From contig NC_060884.1 of the NCBI RefSeq assembly GCF_014805685.1, positions 16,195,356-16,259,355 of the forward strand: 64,000 bases of DNA. Direction: 5' to 3'. The position numbers and the translations under genes were made by a program. The first letter of the stretch is position 1, and every line of letters begins with the position of its first letter. This document shows positions 11,891 through 62,090 of this stretch, piece by piece. The notes under the pieces are model-generated. The model saw only the letters and a program-made list of their open reading frames with translations, did not search any database and was not told the DNA's origin. The DNA comes from Silurus meridionalis (taxonomy: Eukaryota > Chordata > Actinopteri > Siluriformes > Siluridae).

Positions 11891-12918
11891 TTTTTTTTTG
11901 CATTCACAATTCGAAACCCTATGTTCTAGTGGCTTGAGATGGTCCAACAAATAAGTCACTTTGGTGTTTTGTTTTTCATATTTCAAAAGGCAATAATGCT
12001 TTCAACATTCATATCAACAAGCATTAATTACCTGCCTTAAATATTGTCCATGAAGTTGTTAAATTTGAGTTATTTAAAATTTTTAAAAGAAGACAGAACA
12101 CAGTTTTTATATCAATATATTTATATACTTTACAAAACAATAGAAATTCTACCAATAACAATATATGTTCACAGTTGGTGTATGATACCACATTGAAATC
12201 ATGTCTATATAAGATAAACCAAGGGCACACGGTGACAGTCCATCAAGCACAGTTTAAGGATTCTCTGTTCAAACACATCTACTAACCCTGGTCATTAACT
12301 GCCAAGTTAATTGAGGTGTGCGTGAGCAGGAAATTAATATAAACTGGGCTGGAGTCCTGCATTTCAGGCTGCTGTTGTGCACCCCCTGAGTTAGATGGAA
12401 CATGGCATATTTTAACATATTATAAAGAAAAACAGCAATCCAACAATTTCCTGTCATGAAGGTTGCATCATGAATGTGATAAAATGTACACGAGGAGCTT
12501 GGTTTTGAACAGTTTATGTGGGTATTAGGCAGCTATCTATGTGCTAGTGTGATGCTGACTTGCAGTTGTTTTCAGTCCATTTCCACTGCTTATTGTCCTT
12601 CCAGTAAAAGAACGAGCTCAATGGCCAGAGTGGGTGGAAATCATCTAGGCATCAGACAGTAACACTGACAATATAGTGCAAAGTAGACAGCTGCATTTTG
12701 TAGTGTGTAGGTGTGTTGGAGAATAAGTTGTGACACTCAGCAGGATAACAAAAAGCAGCAAAAATAAATATCAAAAGAATTTTTCATCAGTATACAAAAA
12801 GTCTTTTGACTTTTCTTTTTTCTTTAACTTTATCAACGAGTCTGGCAAAAATAAAGGCCTCAAGGAAATTCTGCCAAATGAACTCGTCCACATTGTTGTC
12901 TTGCGGAACCATCTCACT
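11891..12918 (-). other. ptprg: Probable ptprg 3'UTR and flank
   Basis: Sequence downstream of the ptprg stop. No canonical AATAAA was found on the minus strand close to the stop, so the transcript end is not known. No repeats are obvious in 12460-12918. Confidence 0.35.
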
Positions 12919-48694
<35,776 letters not shown>

Positions 48695-50270
48695 CTTTAA
48701 ATGTATATAGAACCAAATATCACACTAGTTACCATTTCTGATGGGGTGGGGGAAATCAACCCCTATATGAAGACTGTCTATTGATGTTTCTATATTCTGG
48801 GAAAGAATATTTGAATTTAGTAATAAAACACAATTTTTTTAAGTTGCTCAAATAACAAGCAGTTTGTATTTCACTCGGATTTACAGACACATTATAATAG
48901 CTTAAACTCAGCAGCTGCCAAAGTGGTAAATGACACAGTTTCGGACTGTCTTTTGTTTTGGTATACAAAAAAAGAAAATGCTTTTTTTATGAAAGAGTTT
49001 CTCATGAGTTGGTTTCCTAAATGATCCATGTACTGGAGGTTTTTGTGATGCAAAATCAAGAAGATTCTGGTCAATACCAAAATTGAACAGAATGCAGACC
49101 AATCTAAATCATAGACAAATGCATGGTCAGTAAACAAAAAACAGGGTCTAAAAATATAACAGAGATCAAAATTAGCAAATAAACAAAGGGATACATAACA
49201 AAGCTTACAGTTTTACAATTGCAAGCAACCATTAACACTTTGCACCTTCGCTAGAATCCTTGTGCCATTGTTGCCAGTTGCTCATGAAATGTACTGGGTT
49301 ACTGAAAAAGTCAAGCAAAATTCACGTGAGCATTCTCTCTGGTGCTCTGGAGTGGGCCAGACTAGGTGTTGGATATTAAATAATCTTTGCATCTATAGTG
49401 TAAAAAATATTAAGATCATAAACAAAATCATCTTGAGAAAAGAAAATGAAAAACAAATGGGCATATTTATGTAAATATGACAACTAGACATTTTTACGTA
49501 AAGTTTGATTTTAATTTCTGTGGAGCTGAAAGGCATGAAACTTATTAAACGGTAGAATAGAAAATACTTGGGTAAATAACTTCTGTTTATTGTTCTATTA
49601 TCTGCAGTTCTACTTTACCTGTCCAATCCAATGAATAGAAATATCATTTAGAAACCTTCTTGTATGTGTGCACAAGAACAAACGTTCATGACTTGTTTAG
49701 ATTGTAATTTAGATTTAATATGCATTAAGTAGAAACTAGATAAATAGATATTATTCAGATCTTAAGGAAAAAAGCACATAATTGTGTCCCACAATGTTCT
49801 GATCTAGACCCCTTACTGTTCTGTCTTTTAATAGAGACAATAATAATTTTTAACAGTATTGAGAATATTTCTTCATATACTATTGTACTTATTACTATGG
49901 TGAGGGCTATACAAAAGCTAGACAAAAGCATGGCTGAATATTGCTTATTTCATTTTAATCTTGCTCAAATAGCTCTCTTTGGTGACTTTCTGTGAAACCA
50001 CCCTTGATTTGCCTATAACTTATTATTCCTAAAACTCTAAAATGATTTTTAGTTTTTTTATTGAATTTAAATTCAGCACTCACAGAGACACATGCCCCCA
50101 GAAATGCTTTCATAACATATAAATTGAACTGGTGCAATTTGTTTCTGCTTGCCTGCCATGTCCTCTATTAGAAAAAAGTAATTATTTAATAATTACACTA
50201 TTGATTAGAAAAAACAACAAAGACTTGTAAATGTATTACTGTATTACTGTTATCATTACTGAAGTCTATA

Positions 50271-50272
<2 letters not shown>

Positions 50273-50346
<74 letters not shown>

Positions 50347-50402
50347 CTATTACTACCTTAATGTAGACCAAATAATTTTCATAAGACTATGAAAATTATT
50401 TG

Positions 50403-50482
<80 letters not shown>

Positions 50483-50525
50483 TATTACTACCTTAATGTA
50501 GACCAAATAATTTTCATAGTCTTAT
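50273..50525. repeat. Two (TA)n tracts with inverted and direct repeat between
   Basis: (TA)n at 50273-50342 and 50408-50480. The unit TAGACCAAATAATTTTCATA is at 50364-50383, its exact complement follows at 50388-50407, and a second direct copy is at 50499-50518. The direct repeat extends left to about 50346 and 50480. Confidence 0.9.
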
Positions 50526-50760
50526 AAACGTAAGAAATTACATGAAATAAATTGACAAGAAATGTGAGTAAGAGAAAGGAGCGTCTAGAAGTGAGTCAAT
50601 CCTGTGGTTTGCACGGAACTCCTTGCATTTCAGGTTAATGTATGGTCTGGGGAAGTTCATTTGATTACTTATTAATATTTTGACTGATGTGTTCCATTGT
50701 GTAACACACTTCAGTTAATTCTGAATGTATGAATTGGTGCTAAGAGGTCACACATCCTCA

Positions 50761-50895
<135 letters not shown>

Positions 50896-50999
50896 CATAC
50901 ATACATACATACACACACACACACTGCTACACACACCTACGCAAAGCACGAGGACTCAACTCCTTGCCATCTTTATATAGAGCAACAATTCTAATTCTC

Positions 51000-51403
51000 A
51001 AATCCTCAGAGAGTCTTTGACATGAAGTGCCATGTTGAATATCCACTGATCAGTATGAGAGAATTGTACTCAAAGCACCAAATTTTAACTGCTTTAATAC
51101 AAGATCCACAAATGTGTATGGCCCTGTCAAGCAGATAAATACATAAAGAATACGACACGTGGCTTTGCATGGTTACACGATGTAAAGCTTGATCACTTAT
51201 GGTGTACTCACTTTGGATGGCAGCTATTTAGACTATAATGCTGTATGTTGTTATTTTCAGAGGACAGTAAATGCATTACAAACTGCACATTGACTACTCT
51301 AAAATATATCCAAGTTTATTTTCTATAGAATTGTCTCTTGAGAAGATATACTTAAATGCTTGCTGAATTGTAAGAGATGTACTCACTTTTGGGAGATACT
51401 GTA
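51000..51403. mobile_element. DNA-transposon-like repeat fragment
   Basis: Recognisable fish repeat text: tatgagagaattgtactcaa, ggtgtactcactttggatgg and atgtactcacttttgggaga. Only one end is clear. The family is not fixed. Confidence 0.45.
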
Positions 51404-52225
51404 TACTCTATATGGACAAAAGTATTGGGACACCTGACATTTCCAGCCATATGAGGTCTATACTTTTTCACTCAAGTTAAAGTAAAGAAGTACATTCTCT
51501 TATATGTACTTACATAAAATGTAGCCATTACTACTGTTTAATTGTCACGCTGGTAACTGGTAACATCATATTAATATATTAATACAAAAGAACTAATTTT
51601 TTTTTTTTTTTTTATAATCAAAATTTGTTATCTATTGAATGTATCCAGGCTGAACAACCACCATATAGAACACAAACAGAGGAAAGATGATAATGATCAG
51701 AAATCACGTTTACATCGCTGACTACTTCTGTCTCATCCACGTTAGCCAGACATCTTGTTGCCTTCTGCATTGCTCGTTAGCTTTGTAAACTAGCCTACAT
51801 CTGTGGTGTGTGAGAGCCAGGAAATCATAGACCAGTGGTAGTTTGAAAAAGCCACGCAATGGCAAGAAATAGGTTGATGTGCTGAAAACGGCATTGATTT
51901 GAAAACAAATATTGATGAGAGTAAAACTAAACTAACGAGTCTGGTTTGAAAATGTAAGAAGTAGAAAGTACAGATATTTGTGTTAAACATTTAATGAGTG
52001 AAAGTAAAAAGTTGACAGAAAAATAAAAAGTGAAGTAAAGAACTGATACCAGAAAAATCTACTTAAGTACATTAACAAAGTATTTTTACTTCATTACTTC
52101 CCATCTCTGACTGCACCCCAGGCCTCCTTACCTCACCTGTATCAGTACCTGACTTTACTAACACCCTTGTGACTGAATGAGCACAAATATCCACAAGCAC
52201 ACTCTAGAATCTAGTGGAACATCTT
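51404..52225. mobile_element. Tc1-like remnant interrupted by a hAT-like element
   Basis: Left part (51404-51460) reads tatggacaaaagtattggga and cacctgacatttccagcc, like the element at 39525. The text resumes at about 52110 with tgcaccccaggcctccttac and carries on to about 52225. The roughly 650 bp between have actttttcactcaagttaaa at one side and acttcattacttcccatctc at the other, the end style of non-autonomous hAT elements. Confidence 0.6.
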
Positions 52226-54529
52226 CCCAGAAGATAACTATTACTTACTGCTTACCATTCATTATTCAGTGTATAGTTAATAGTATAGTTTCAGCATATA
52301 GTTTCAACTACACATTGTCTGAAAATTTATATCGTTTACTAATTACAATATTTTCCATATATATTATGCATCATTTTTCAAATAATATTTAATTATAACT
52401 TTTAATTTATTGCTTTTAGTGATTTGTATTGCAGTTTGTCTGGGTGTACACACAAACCGTAAGAGGCACATACATGTTTATTTTTTGGTAAATATATATA
52501 GTGTACCTTAACTCCTTAAAGTCATTTGGTACACATTCACATATGTTAAACAAACAAAAATCCCTGTTTTCTCTTTTACTAAATTCCTTTTCCAGTGATG
52601 TGGTTGAGCAAAAATTTTATATTCATCAGCATCTAAGGCAGAGAGCCATTGACAGAGAAATATGAGCACAGACTCTTAGCAAACAGAAGAAGAAGCCAAG
52701 CTGATTAATGATTTCATTAGCAGTGACAGTCGATATACTGCACCCTATATGAAGTATGTACATGCTTGCAAATACTTTAAATATCATTTTGCTCCTGAGA
52801 TTTGTTAAGCCCTTAAACAACATTTTGTTCTTGAAGAATTGCTTTGGGAATAATTTATCCTGTTGGGATCTAGATATATCTATACCAGCAAAGATTTCAA
52901 GCATGGTAACATAATATAACAGCATTTCACTTGCCTTTACTTCTATTATAAGAAAACAATTATTGACCTTTATCATATTGACATTTATCAATAGATTCTT
53001 ACATTTTCTTTTAATATCATATGATGTATTTAAATTTGAAATGATCAATGTGATGCAAAATACAGTGCTGTTCTATGGAAATCTAGGTTAAGTAAAGGTT
53101 TTTGCATTTTGCGATTTGGTGAATACCGTGGTAATTTTGTGCTGAATATGATGGGCAAGTTGGAAAAGCAAGTTGGAAAAGCAGAAACTGGAGACTGAAA
53201 GCGAATCACTTCTATTTCATGATCGAGTCTACTCCTATTATCAGGTTAACACACTGACTTTTCCATGGCAACGACACACTCGCCGAGAAATCATCAGAAC
53301 CACAATCTAACTAGCCACTCTAATTTCATCATCATTACCACCACACACTCTGAGCTCTTCTGGTGGGATCCTTAGCAAGGGTGAAAGCTGGAGTGTAAAT
53401 GGTCTCCCTCGGATTTGCCATCACAATGCTGTCCCAGAAACAGTGCCATACAAGCCATCAGTGATCATATGTAGTTTGATTTTAGTAACAATTAAATGAA
53501 ACAGATTCTATAAAAAAATGATTTATCAGAAAAAAGTCCTTGGACCTTTAGCTTTTTATAATGTGTTTAACGTTTAGGGAATTTTGACTGAAATGTTGAA
53601 ATATGAGATTTGCAGTGTATCCCAAACCTGTTCCTGCATTATCTCTACCCCAAGCAATAGAGTATATGCTGCTCCAAACACACTCACTCTAACAAATCAG
53701 CTAATTAGACCTTTATGAGGTCAAGTACAGGTTTTAAAGAAGGGAAAACACAGGACACGACTAGGGTACTCCTGGATCAGTATTGGGAACCTGTGACATA
53801 ACTCATGTGTAATTTCTATCAATCAATAGATTGACTATATCATCTAAAAGCTAATTTTATTTCACTCCTGGCTGTGTTCAGTTCCACCTAATTAACTTGA
53901 TGATACTGTATGACAATCTCTTAAAGATGCCTGGACCGATTAAAAATCTAATACCTATATCTTCAGGCCAGGAACAGGATGCTCATGGGAGAGCTTGAAA
54001 GATTTTTTTCCCCTTCTGACAGATTAAGGTCAGACGACTTTTCAATGGGAGAGAATAAAATCATGTTTCTCTTTTGTAAAGAAGAGGTTGCTCCTTTTAC
54101 CCAATTAATGAGAGGACAAGTAGGGCTTACAGTTCTAGGTGCATAGCTGTGGTATGGAAGTCTCAGGTTTCTACTAATTGACAGCACCTCCACAGACACA
54201 CCACCAGTCTCATACTCTATCTGAACCTAAATGTATACACAATCAGCCATCAAATCCTGCTAAAAGAAGCCATAGCTATTAGGAAATAGCATTAACATGA
54301 AGGGGTGTACTTGTTCTGTGACAATGTTTAGGTAGGTGGGATGTGTCAAAGTAACATCCTCATGGATTTCAAGACTAGAACTTTGCCCAAGGCATTAAAC
54401 TGCCCCAATCAGCTTGCCTTCTTGTATCATGATGCCATTTCTTCCCTAGCTAAGTGAAGCATACACACTCACACATAATGTAACAGAAAATGAGATTCAT
54501 CAAACTATGACCCTGTCACTGGTTCACTG

Positions 54530-54840
54530 GTTGTCTTTTCTGAAACTATTTTTGGTAGGTACCAACCATGGCATACCAGAAACACCCAACAAGTGCTGCA
54601 GTTTTGGAGATGATCTGACGCAGTCGGTTAGCCATCACAATTTAGATTGTTGTCAAAGTCACTGAAATCCTCACACTTGCCCATTTTTCCTGCTTGAATC
54701 AGGTCCAATTAACTTCAAAAACTGATTCTTCACATGGTACCTAAAATATTCGGCATTACCCTTGACAAGTGGCACTGTAATGAGATTATCGATGTTAATC
54801 ACCTGCCAGTGGTTTTAATGTTATGGCTCATTGGTGTATT
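54530..54840. mobile_element. Tc/mariner-type element end
   Basis: Ends with the fish repeat text ccagtggttttaatgttatg followed by gctcattggtgta. The body is strongly decayed. Confidence 0.45.
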
Positions 54841-56589
54841 ACGTATGTAATAAAACATAAAACTTTCAACACTAAATTCTTAATGACCAGAGACCACATG
54901 ATGACTGATTAGGTGACTGCATAAATGTTCATGTGTACACAGGACCCTAATTAAGTGGACCAATCTATATTGCTTTTGGGGTTTTTGAATGTCTTAAAAA
55001 ATCAAAGAATATTATTTTTAAGTAGAAAAATAACAACCGTGTCATATTAGCTAGCTTGTGTGTATAGCCAAAAATCCAAGTTTGCTAAATTTGCCGAAAT
55101 AGCCCCAGACCCCCAATTAATATACGATAATACTGCGTATTTCTGACAATAAAATATGACTGTATAGAGCAAAATTTCAGGCTGTCAGTTAAGCAGCAAT
55201 CAAGCGAACAGTCGTTGGCCATTTGAAAACATCAGAAATCTGAAAGCACTTGCATGACTTTCAGCATATGCCAGTACACCAGAACAGAGATAACAGCAGG
55301 AATTCATGCCTCTGCTACATGTCCACTTGTTCACATCTCAGTCGGACACTAAGCCTTTTCTATAAAGTCGTAGGGCCTCTCATCTAATAGAAATGCTCCA
55401 TGGATGTTGGTTTACACTTTGCCACCACCCACTGACTTCTTCCTTGGATACTCTGCCCCATTTTGATTGCTAAAGTGCTGGCAGAGCTGGCCACTGTGTT
55501 AGGCCTGGATTTTAGATCTCTACATGTATATGCTTGACTTTATTCAGCTTATTTCCCACAGTTTATCTCACAGTGTGCTGCAGGGCTACTGCACTACAGC
55601 AGGCCACTTAAAACACTGGAGTGAAACTGAATGGAGCTCACAGTATGAGACACGGTCTTTGACTTAATCCTTTTCTTTTGTGTAAGCTGGTATATTGCTT
55701 CTTTTGTAATTTGTGTTCTTTATTCCAGTCCTGAAGGTAACTAACACATGATTACCATTCAGTTGAGACTAAGCGTTATAAAAACAATCCAAAAGATGTG
55801 ATCCAAACTCCACCAACAGCTGCTATGCCTCTGCCTGCTGACAACATTATTAAGCAAACATAACTACACTAATAGAAACAATTGAATACTGTTTAACTGC
55901 AACTTTGTACTGAGATCACTTATCAATCAGTATATAACATGATTTCATATAATACATTATTTCTTCTTTAAGACTACATAACTGAGATGATCAAAAATGA
56001 CAAAGAAACAATTTTAAAGTATAAAATAAAGTCGACAAATAAAATCAACAAATAAGAGGCAATTATTGTTCAAATGGATGTTATAAAATGCCTAAATATT
56101 TTTGCAGACATAAAATGAAATGAGTGGAATCTGTTATTAACTCTTCTTATTTAATCAAATAAAAGCTAATTTAATAAAACGTTTTTTAATCAAATAAAAA
56201 TATAGATATTTTTGGCATTTACTTTTGACAAAACTGTATGTTATTTTGCAATATTTCATTCTTAGAGTTTGCTCTAAACATCTCATTTGCTTTTAAGGCC
56301 TTCAGGAACTGGGCAGTATGTCTTACATTTTTGATTAATCACCAAATGAATAAAAAATGCTAATGGAGTCAAGCATGCATATTTAAATTTTCACCATTTA
56401 ATTGTAACCTTTAAAAGCACTGTAACAGTAATGTTAGAACAGCCTGATTTTCCTGTAACTGTTCCTGCAAAAGGAAACTGTGTTTATGAGAGGTTCCTCA
56501 CTGCTCCACGGTTTTCTCCAACCTTCTTAAAGCATGGCGAATTAAATAGCTATGATTATTGCTCCTAGGTATGAATGTGTGGGTAAGTA

Positions 56590-56592
<3 letters not shown>

Positions 56593-56643
<51 letters not shown>
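56593..56643. repeat. (GT)n microsatellite
   Basis: About 25 GT units. Confidence 0.95.
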
Positions 56644-56644
<1 letters not shown>

Positions 56645-59600
56645 ATTGTAGAGTTTTTTAATCGTTAGTTGCTTGTTTATAATAATGATTTAGAGACCAG
56701 AAATCTGTATGCTAGAGGGGTTTCTACATAATACAGAATTAATAAATTATTGAACTTTCCACCTTTCAGTCTGTATACTTAAGTTGTAATTTACAATTTC
56801 CCATTTATATTTGTATTTAATTTTACTATGGTCTTATTCTTACTCTTTGTTTTACCACAGTCTCCACCAAAATAGGGACTAATACATGTGCATCATGTTT
56901 TTATTATTATCGTTACTATGTTAGAATTTTCATTGCCATGAAAAAATAGCACCCATATTTCATGCCTTGCCTCTTTTTCGGTGGTGTAAAGTCACAGCAG
57001 GCACAATTACCTCCATTGCGTGTGGCCACCTCTCCATAAAATCTTCATTGGTCTGTTTAATCTTCTCCTGTCAAAGACTAAACGACTGGTTTGTGGTTCC
57101 AGTGACAGAGGCACTGCATCTGTTCCGCCAGCTTGAAATATACTCCTTCTACTTTGTATGACAGTGAGACTGGCATCCCTGTCGCTCCGACTGTGGTGGC
57201 GTTTTTTGGAGTTTGAACACTCTCAGCATCTAAGAGTGCTATGCTGCTGTGCTCTTCTGAAGGAACAACCAAATGTGTCACAACATGAAGTCTGCTGTCA
57301 AAATGCCTCATCTGTTCTGATTATGTGAAAACTCTGCATGAGGCACAGTGGCACTGTGAGCCACAAGACAAATGATTGTAGTGACAGAGGTTGTGGTGAT
57401 ATTACTGTACTTTCCAATAACTGCCTGAAGTAAAGTCATTTCCAGGAATAAACAAGAAGTAATTTTATGACTGAATAGCTGTAAATGAAACATGGCCTAA
57501 AAACAAAACAAACACATGCTAATTTTAAATACTTTTAAAAATTTGATTCAGCTGAATTTGATACTATCATAAGCTACATATTCAGAACACTGCATTATTT
57601 TACCCAGTTATTAATTATCAATGTTGTAGTACCAAGCTGCCAAGTTTAAACTGGTGCTTGTCTTTTTTATATGAAGAGGCACAAGGGGTGTCAATGGACC
57701 TCAGCTACTGAACCTCAGTATAATTTCTGGACTAGACTTTACTTTCTTGACAGACCCTTCACAATTGAGTCTTAAACAAGAAGATTTCAGCCTGAATTTA
57801 TAATACAGTATAGAAAGCAGAAGAAATAACATCTCTGTCTCAGGCTGAATTCATTGTGGTATGACCTAGTCTAACCCCAATATCTGCTTCTTCACACGTC
57901 TTCAGTGCTTACATTTCTGTTGGGAAAAATGCATTACCCAGCAAAAACATATCCCTCAAAATCCCTTGTGAGCAGGATAAGGAAAGGCTAGATTCATTTA
58001 TTTCCAAATTAGAAACATGGCCAGTAGCTGAAATAAACTTGGATATGAAATAATATGAAATGCAGAAAAGTTACATTTAAATAACTTTCTTTACAGACCG
58101 CTCACCACAGCATTAACACAGCAAAAACTAAAAGGAATAAACAACGTCAGCAATATGCTACATTCTTTTCTTCCTGTAATTCTTTCGACTCTTGTACTAG
58201 AGGTGACAAGTTCTGAGCAGAAACTTGCTGAAAGACGGTAGGCGGCATAGTATACCAGAGGGAAGTGTTGGCATCACAGCTTCATGCTGTCATAGTTATG
58301 CTGAGCTCAACAAATTGACCACATTACCCATCAGCCCCTGCATGCCACATGACCTCTCACATATCACTGAGCAGCACTCACACCTGTTGGGTGTTAGCAG
58401 TAATTAGCACCCCTACTTGATTTCTGTCTTTTCTTATATGCATCAATGTCAAACTTTTGTCTTTGTCTTGCATATGGTGTTGCATGTTCAACATCATTGC
58501 CCATAGTTTGCTTGTTTTGTTGTATATCGGGTGTTTGTTTATGGTTCTTTTTTAACGCTCTTTATCCTTTAAAATAAAATTTGCACACTGCCATCTCCAG
58601 CCGAATTACATGACACATATTCAATCCTAAACTCTGGTCACTGACTTTCCAAGGTTTCTCACCTTCTTGTGTCCATGTGCATTTACTTTCACCTTTAGAA
58701 AGCATGCTGGTAGATGGCTTGGCCCCAAGGTGTGAATGAGAGAGTAAATGTGTGATTAAGTGTGTGTGTGTGTGTGTGTGCGTGTTTTTCCATTCCAGGG
58801 TGCATCACGCCCTGTACATGGTGTTACCTGCTTTTGGATCAACTGGGACTAAAAAAATGTGTTTACTAAAGATGATTTTTCAGGATTATCTTATCAGATT
58901 GCTTTGTGTCTTTTCTAGTGAATGAAAAATGAAAATTACATATATATCCACGGTTGATTGTTTGATTTTTCTTTTTAATTATTATGAATTATTACTATTT
59001 AATGATCAGATCTCTGTATATTCCAGTGTTTGATTCACTGATTGATTAAAGATATTCAAGACATTCCCTGAAGCATGGATATCAAAGGTGGCAGTACATC
59101 TGAATCTCTGAATACTGTACCACAATGGCAATTGAACTCAGTTTCATTTGTAATAGGGAAAGGTAATTCTAAATATAGAGAAAATAAAAGACTTTTATTT
59201 TTTGTTTGCTAATTCGATTTCTACAAACCCTGATTAAATCTCTCATTTCCATCTATTTTATCCAAGACATGCTCTTTGTTAGTATGACATACACAAAATA
59301 ATAACATTTCCCATATTTCAGGAATGTACTTTAAATTGCAGATTTCTATCTGCTCCCATCCATCATAAATACTCAGCAGGCCAATGTCACAGGCAGCATA
59401 GCAAACAACCATGAACTCCATATCCCTAAATTATTAATCAGCCCAAGTACTACAAGCTAGGACAGGTTTTTTTATTCAGTTTTCATTCAGGTTTTTTGAC
59501 CCAGAGACCAGTCAAGAATACTGCTTAGTCATCACTGAGCTGGGACAATAGTATGCTCTGGGTCAGTAGCAAGATAAGCTAATTGAATAATATTTTACTG

Positions 59601-59676
59601 CAATCAACTTTCTATTCAATATACACTGCCACTTTATTGCCACAATTCTTTTTTTTATATTTACTCTATACAATTA

Positions 59677-59788
<112 letters not shown>

Positions 59789-61646
59789 ATTTTAATCTAG
59801 TTTTATCTTATCTGATTTAGAGACTGGCCCTTTATCTGACTGATTATGTTCATTTGGATTTGTCCTTGTCTGCCTTATGAGTATTGATAAACCCAATTAC
59901 ATTCAGCCCTCTGCCTTAAACCTGACATTTATTTTGAAAATAACGGGGGAAACCCATCGTAAAAAGATGTGGTTACCCTTATATGAGTGTGATGTAAAAG
60001 AAGCAAAAAATTACAGAATCTTAACCTCCAAGTTATCGATATTGGATTTTATTTTTAAAACAATCAGCTATAAGAATACTGTTTTCATTTAATTGCATCA
60101 TAGTTTCTACTACTTGAATGACTGATCAGCAGACTGGGGTCATGGCAAAAATGCCATTTTTAATTTTTTTCAATTAAAAAAATACATGAATGAATGAATG
60201 AAAGAATTATATAAATAATAGAAATAAGTAGAAGAGTATAAAGAATACAGAAAGAATCAATAAACAAATAAATAAACTGCATAATTTACATTTTGGAGAA
60301 TTCATGATGAAGTGTAGAGTTAATTAACATATTTAGCATTTAGTAACCTACCAAACCCACAGATTTTTTTTTTGTGTGCATCTGCAGAAACCAGGTACAG
60401 ATCAATTACTGACGTATTGCAGCAATTCAGGAGTTGTAAAGGTATGGATGGAAAACATTTGTGTCAAATGTTTGCATGCATTGATTTGTTTTACATCAGT
60501 TAACATTACAAACATTAACAGCATAAAATAAATCAGCATATTAACTTGTAAAGTTAATGTCAATTAAATCACAATGTGAAACTCAACCCAGTATTGATCG
60601 AGTATTTCAGGCCGAAAAGTCCTTTGCAGCAGCAGAATGCAGTGCATCTCTAATCCCATAATTTTTTATTATAGGACTGCTGTTTGTTTGGTTTTAATAC
60701 TCAAGGTTTTAAAAGAGAATAAATGAATGCATCTCTTAAAACACCACTCACACTAATAATTTTGTATTACTTACTGACTTGGTGTTTTGTCAGCAAGCAT
60801 TCTTTAGCAAAGATAAGCTACACACAATAATACACATAATAGATATTTTTGGAGCTTATTTTGTTTTCTTTCTTCTTTTCAGCATGCCCCAAAATACTTT
60901 GTCACATCTTGCCAAGTCATATCATTCTCACAGCATTTTTAATTAGTGTTCAGAACAATCTCAGCTAAACAATTAGAAAGCATTGAATTATATCTAAGTC
61001 TTGGAATAGCATGCTAATTAACAGAGACACTAATTGGATTAATTCTGCATGATCTAACAGATCTGCATGATCCCAGACAAATCCTGCAGCAGCTAGTCAA
61101 TGATAATGAGAATGAAAATAACCTTTCGAATAAATATAATTGTTTTCCTCCATGAATGTGATAGTGAAAGACAGGTCAGATTATATAAACTTGTGAAATC
61201 ATGCTCATATCTCCCCCCTGGCCTGATTTTTGGCCTCCTTTTCCCAATGATCTGCCTTATCCAATCTTCTGATGCTAAACCCATTCATGTAACGTGATTA
61301 AATACTACATTTTTTCGTTAGGCCTTGCCTTTGTTGCTATGCATCTTGTCTACCCCTGCCCCATCTGTTTTAGTTTATTAGTTTTTCTTTTGCTTCTTTT
61401 TTTTTTATTCTGCATTAGCAATATTACCAGATTTCAGGTTTTCAGTTTTTTTGGATTGTGATGTGTATGTTTTGTTTTGGAGTAAATTGGCATATGGTGG
61501 CATCCTCAGTGTTTTGTTATTGAAGACTTTACCGTAACCCGACAAGGATGACAAGGAGGTGTTGGCAACAGTTTTACAGGGTGCATTTCAAATAGCAACA
61601 ATAAACTCTATAACAATGGCATGGTAAAAGGAGGAAAACAAATGAC

Positions 61647-62004
61647 TTTCATGACTATGAAAATTGTAGAGTCACACTGAAGGCATCAAAACTATGAATT
61701 AACACATGTGGAATTATATACATAATAAAAAAGTGTAAAACAACTGAAAATATGTCATATTGTAGGTTCTTCAAAGTAGCCACCTTTTGCTTAGATTACT
61801 GCTTTGCACACTCTTGGCATTCTCTTGATGCCTACTTTGAAGAACCTACAATATGACATATTTTCAGTTCACTTTTTTGTTATGTATATAATTCCACGTG
61901 TTAATTCATAGTTTTGATGCCTTCAGTGTGACTACAATTTTCATAGTCATGAAAATAAAGAAAACTCTTTGAATGAGAAGGTGTGTCCAAACTTTTGGTC
62001 TGTA

Positions 62005-62006
<2 letters not shown>
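61647..62006. mobile_element. Palindromic Tc1-derived miniature element
   Basis: Two arms of over 130 bp are inverted copies (left gtcacactgaaggcatcaaa, right its complement), around a spacer of about 50 bp (caccttttgcttagattact ...). The right arm continues to a full end (tgtccaaacttttggtctgt, actg) next to (TA)n. The left arm lacks the outer 50-60 bp. No coding sequence. Confidence 0.75.

Positions 62007-62076
<70 letters not shown>
62007..62076. repeat. (TA)n microsatellite
   Basis: About 34 TA units, then a T-run, abutting the right end of the miniature element. Confidence 0.95.

Positions 62077-62090
<14 letters not shown>

Noticed and set aside
57078..57311. 77-codon minus-strand frame considered as an N-terminal ptprg exon
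   Set aside because: No match to the signal peptide or YWAYSG region and no suitable splice borders.
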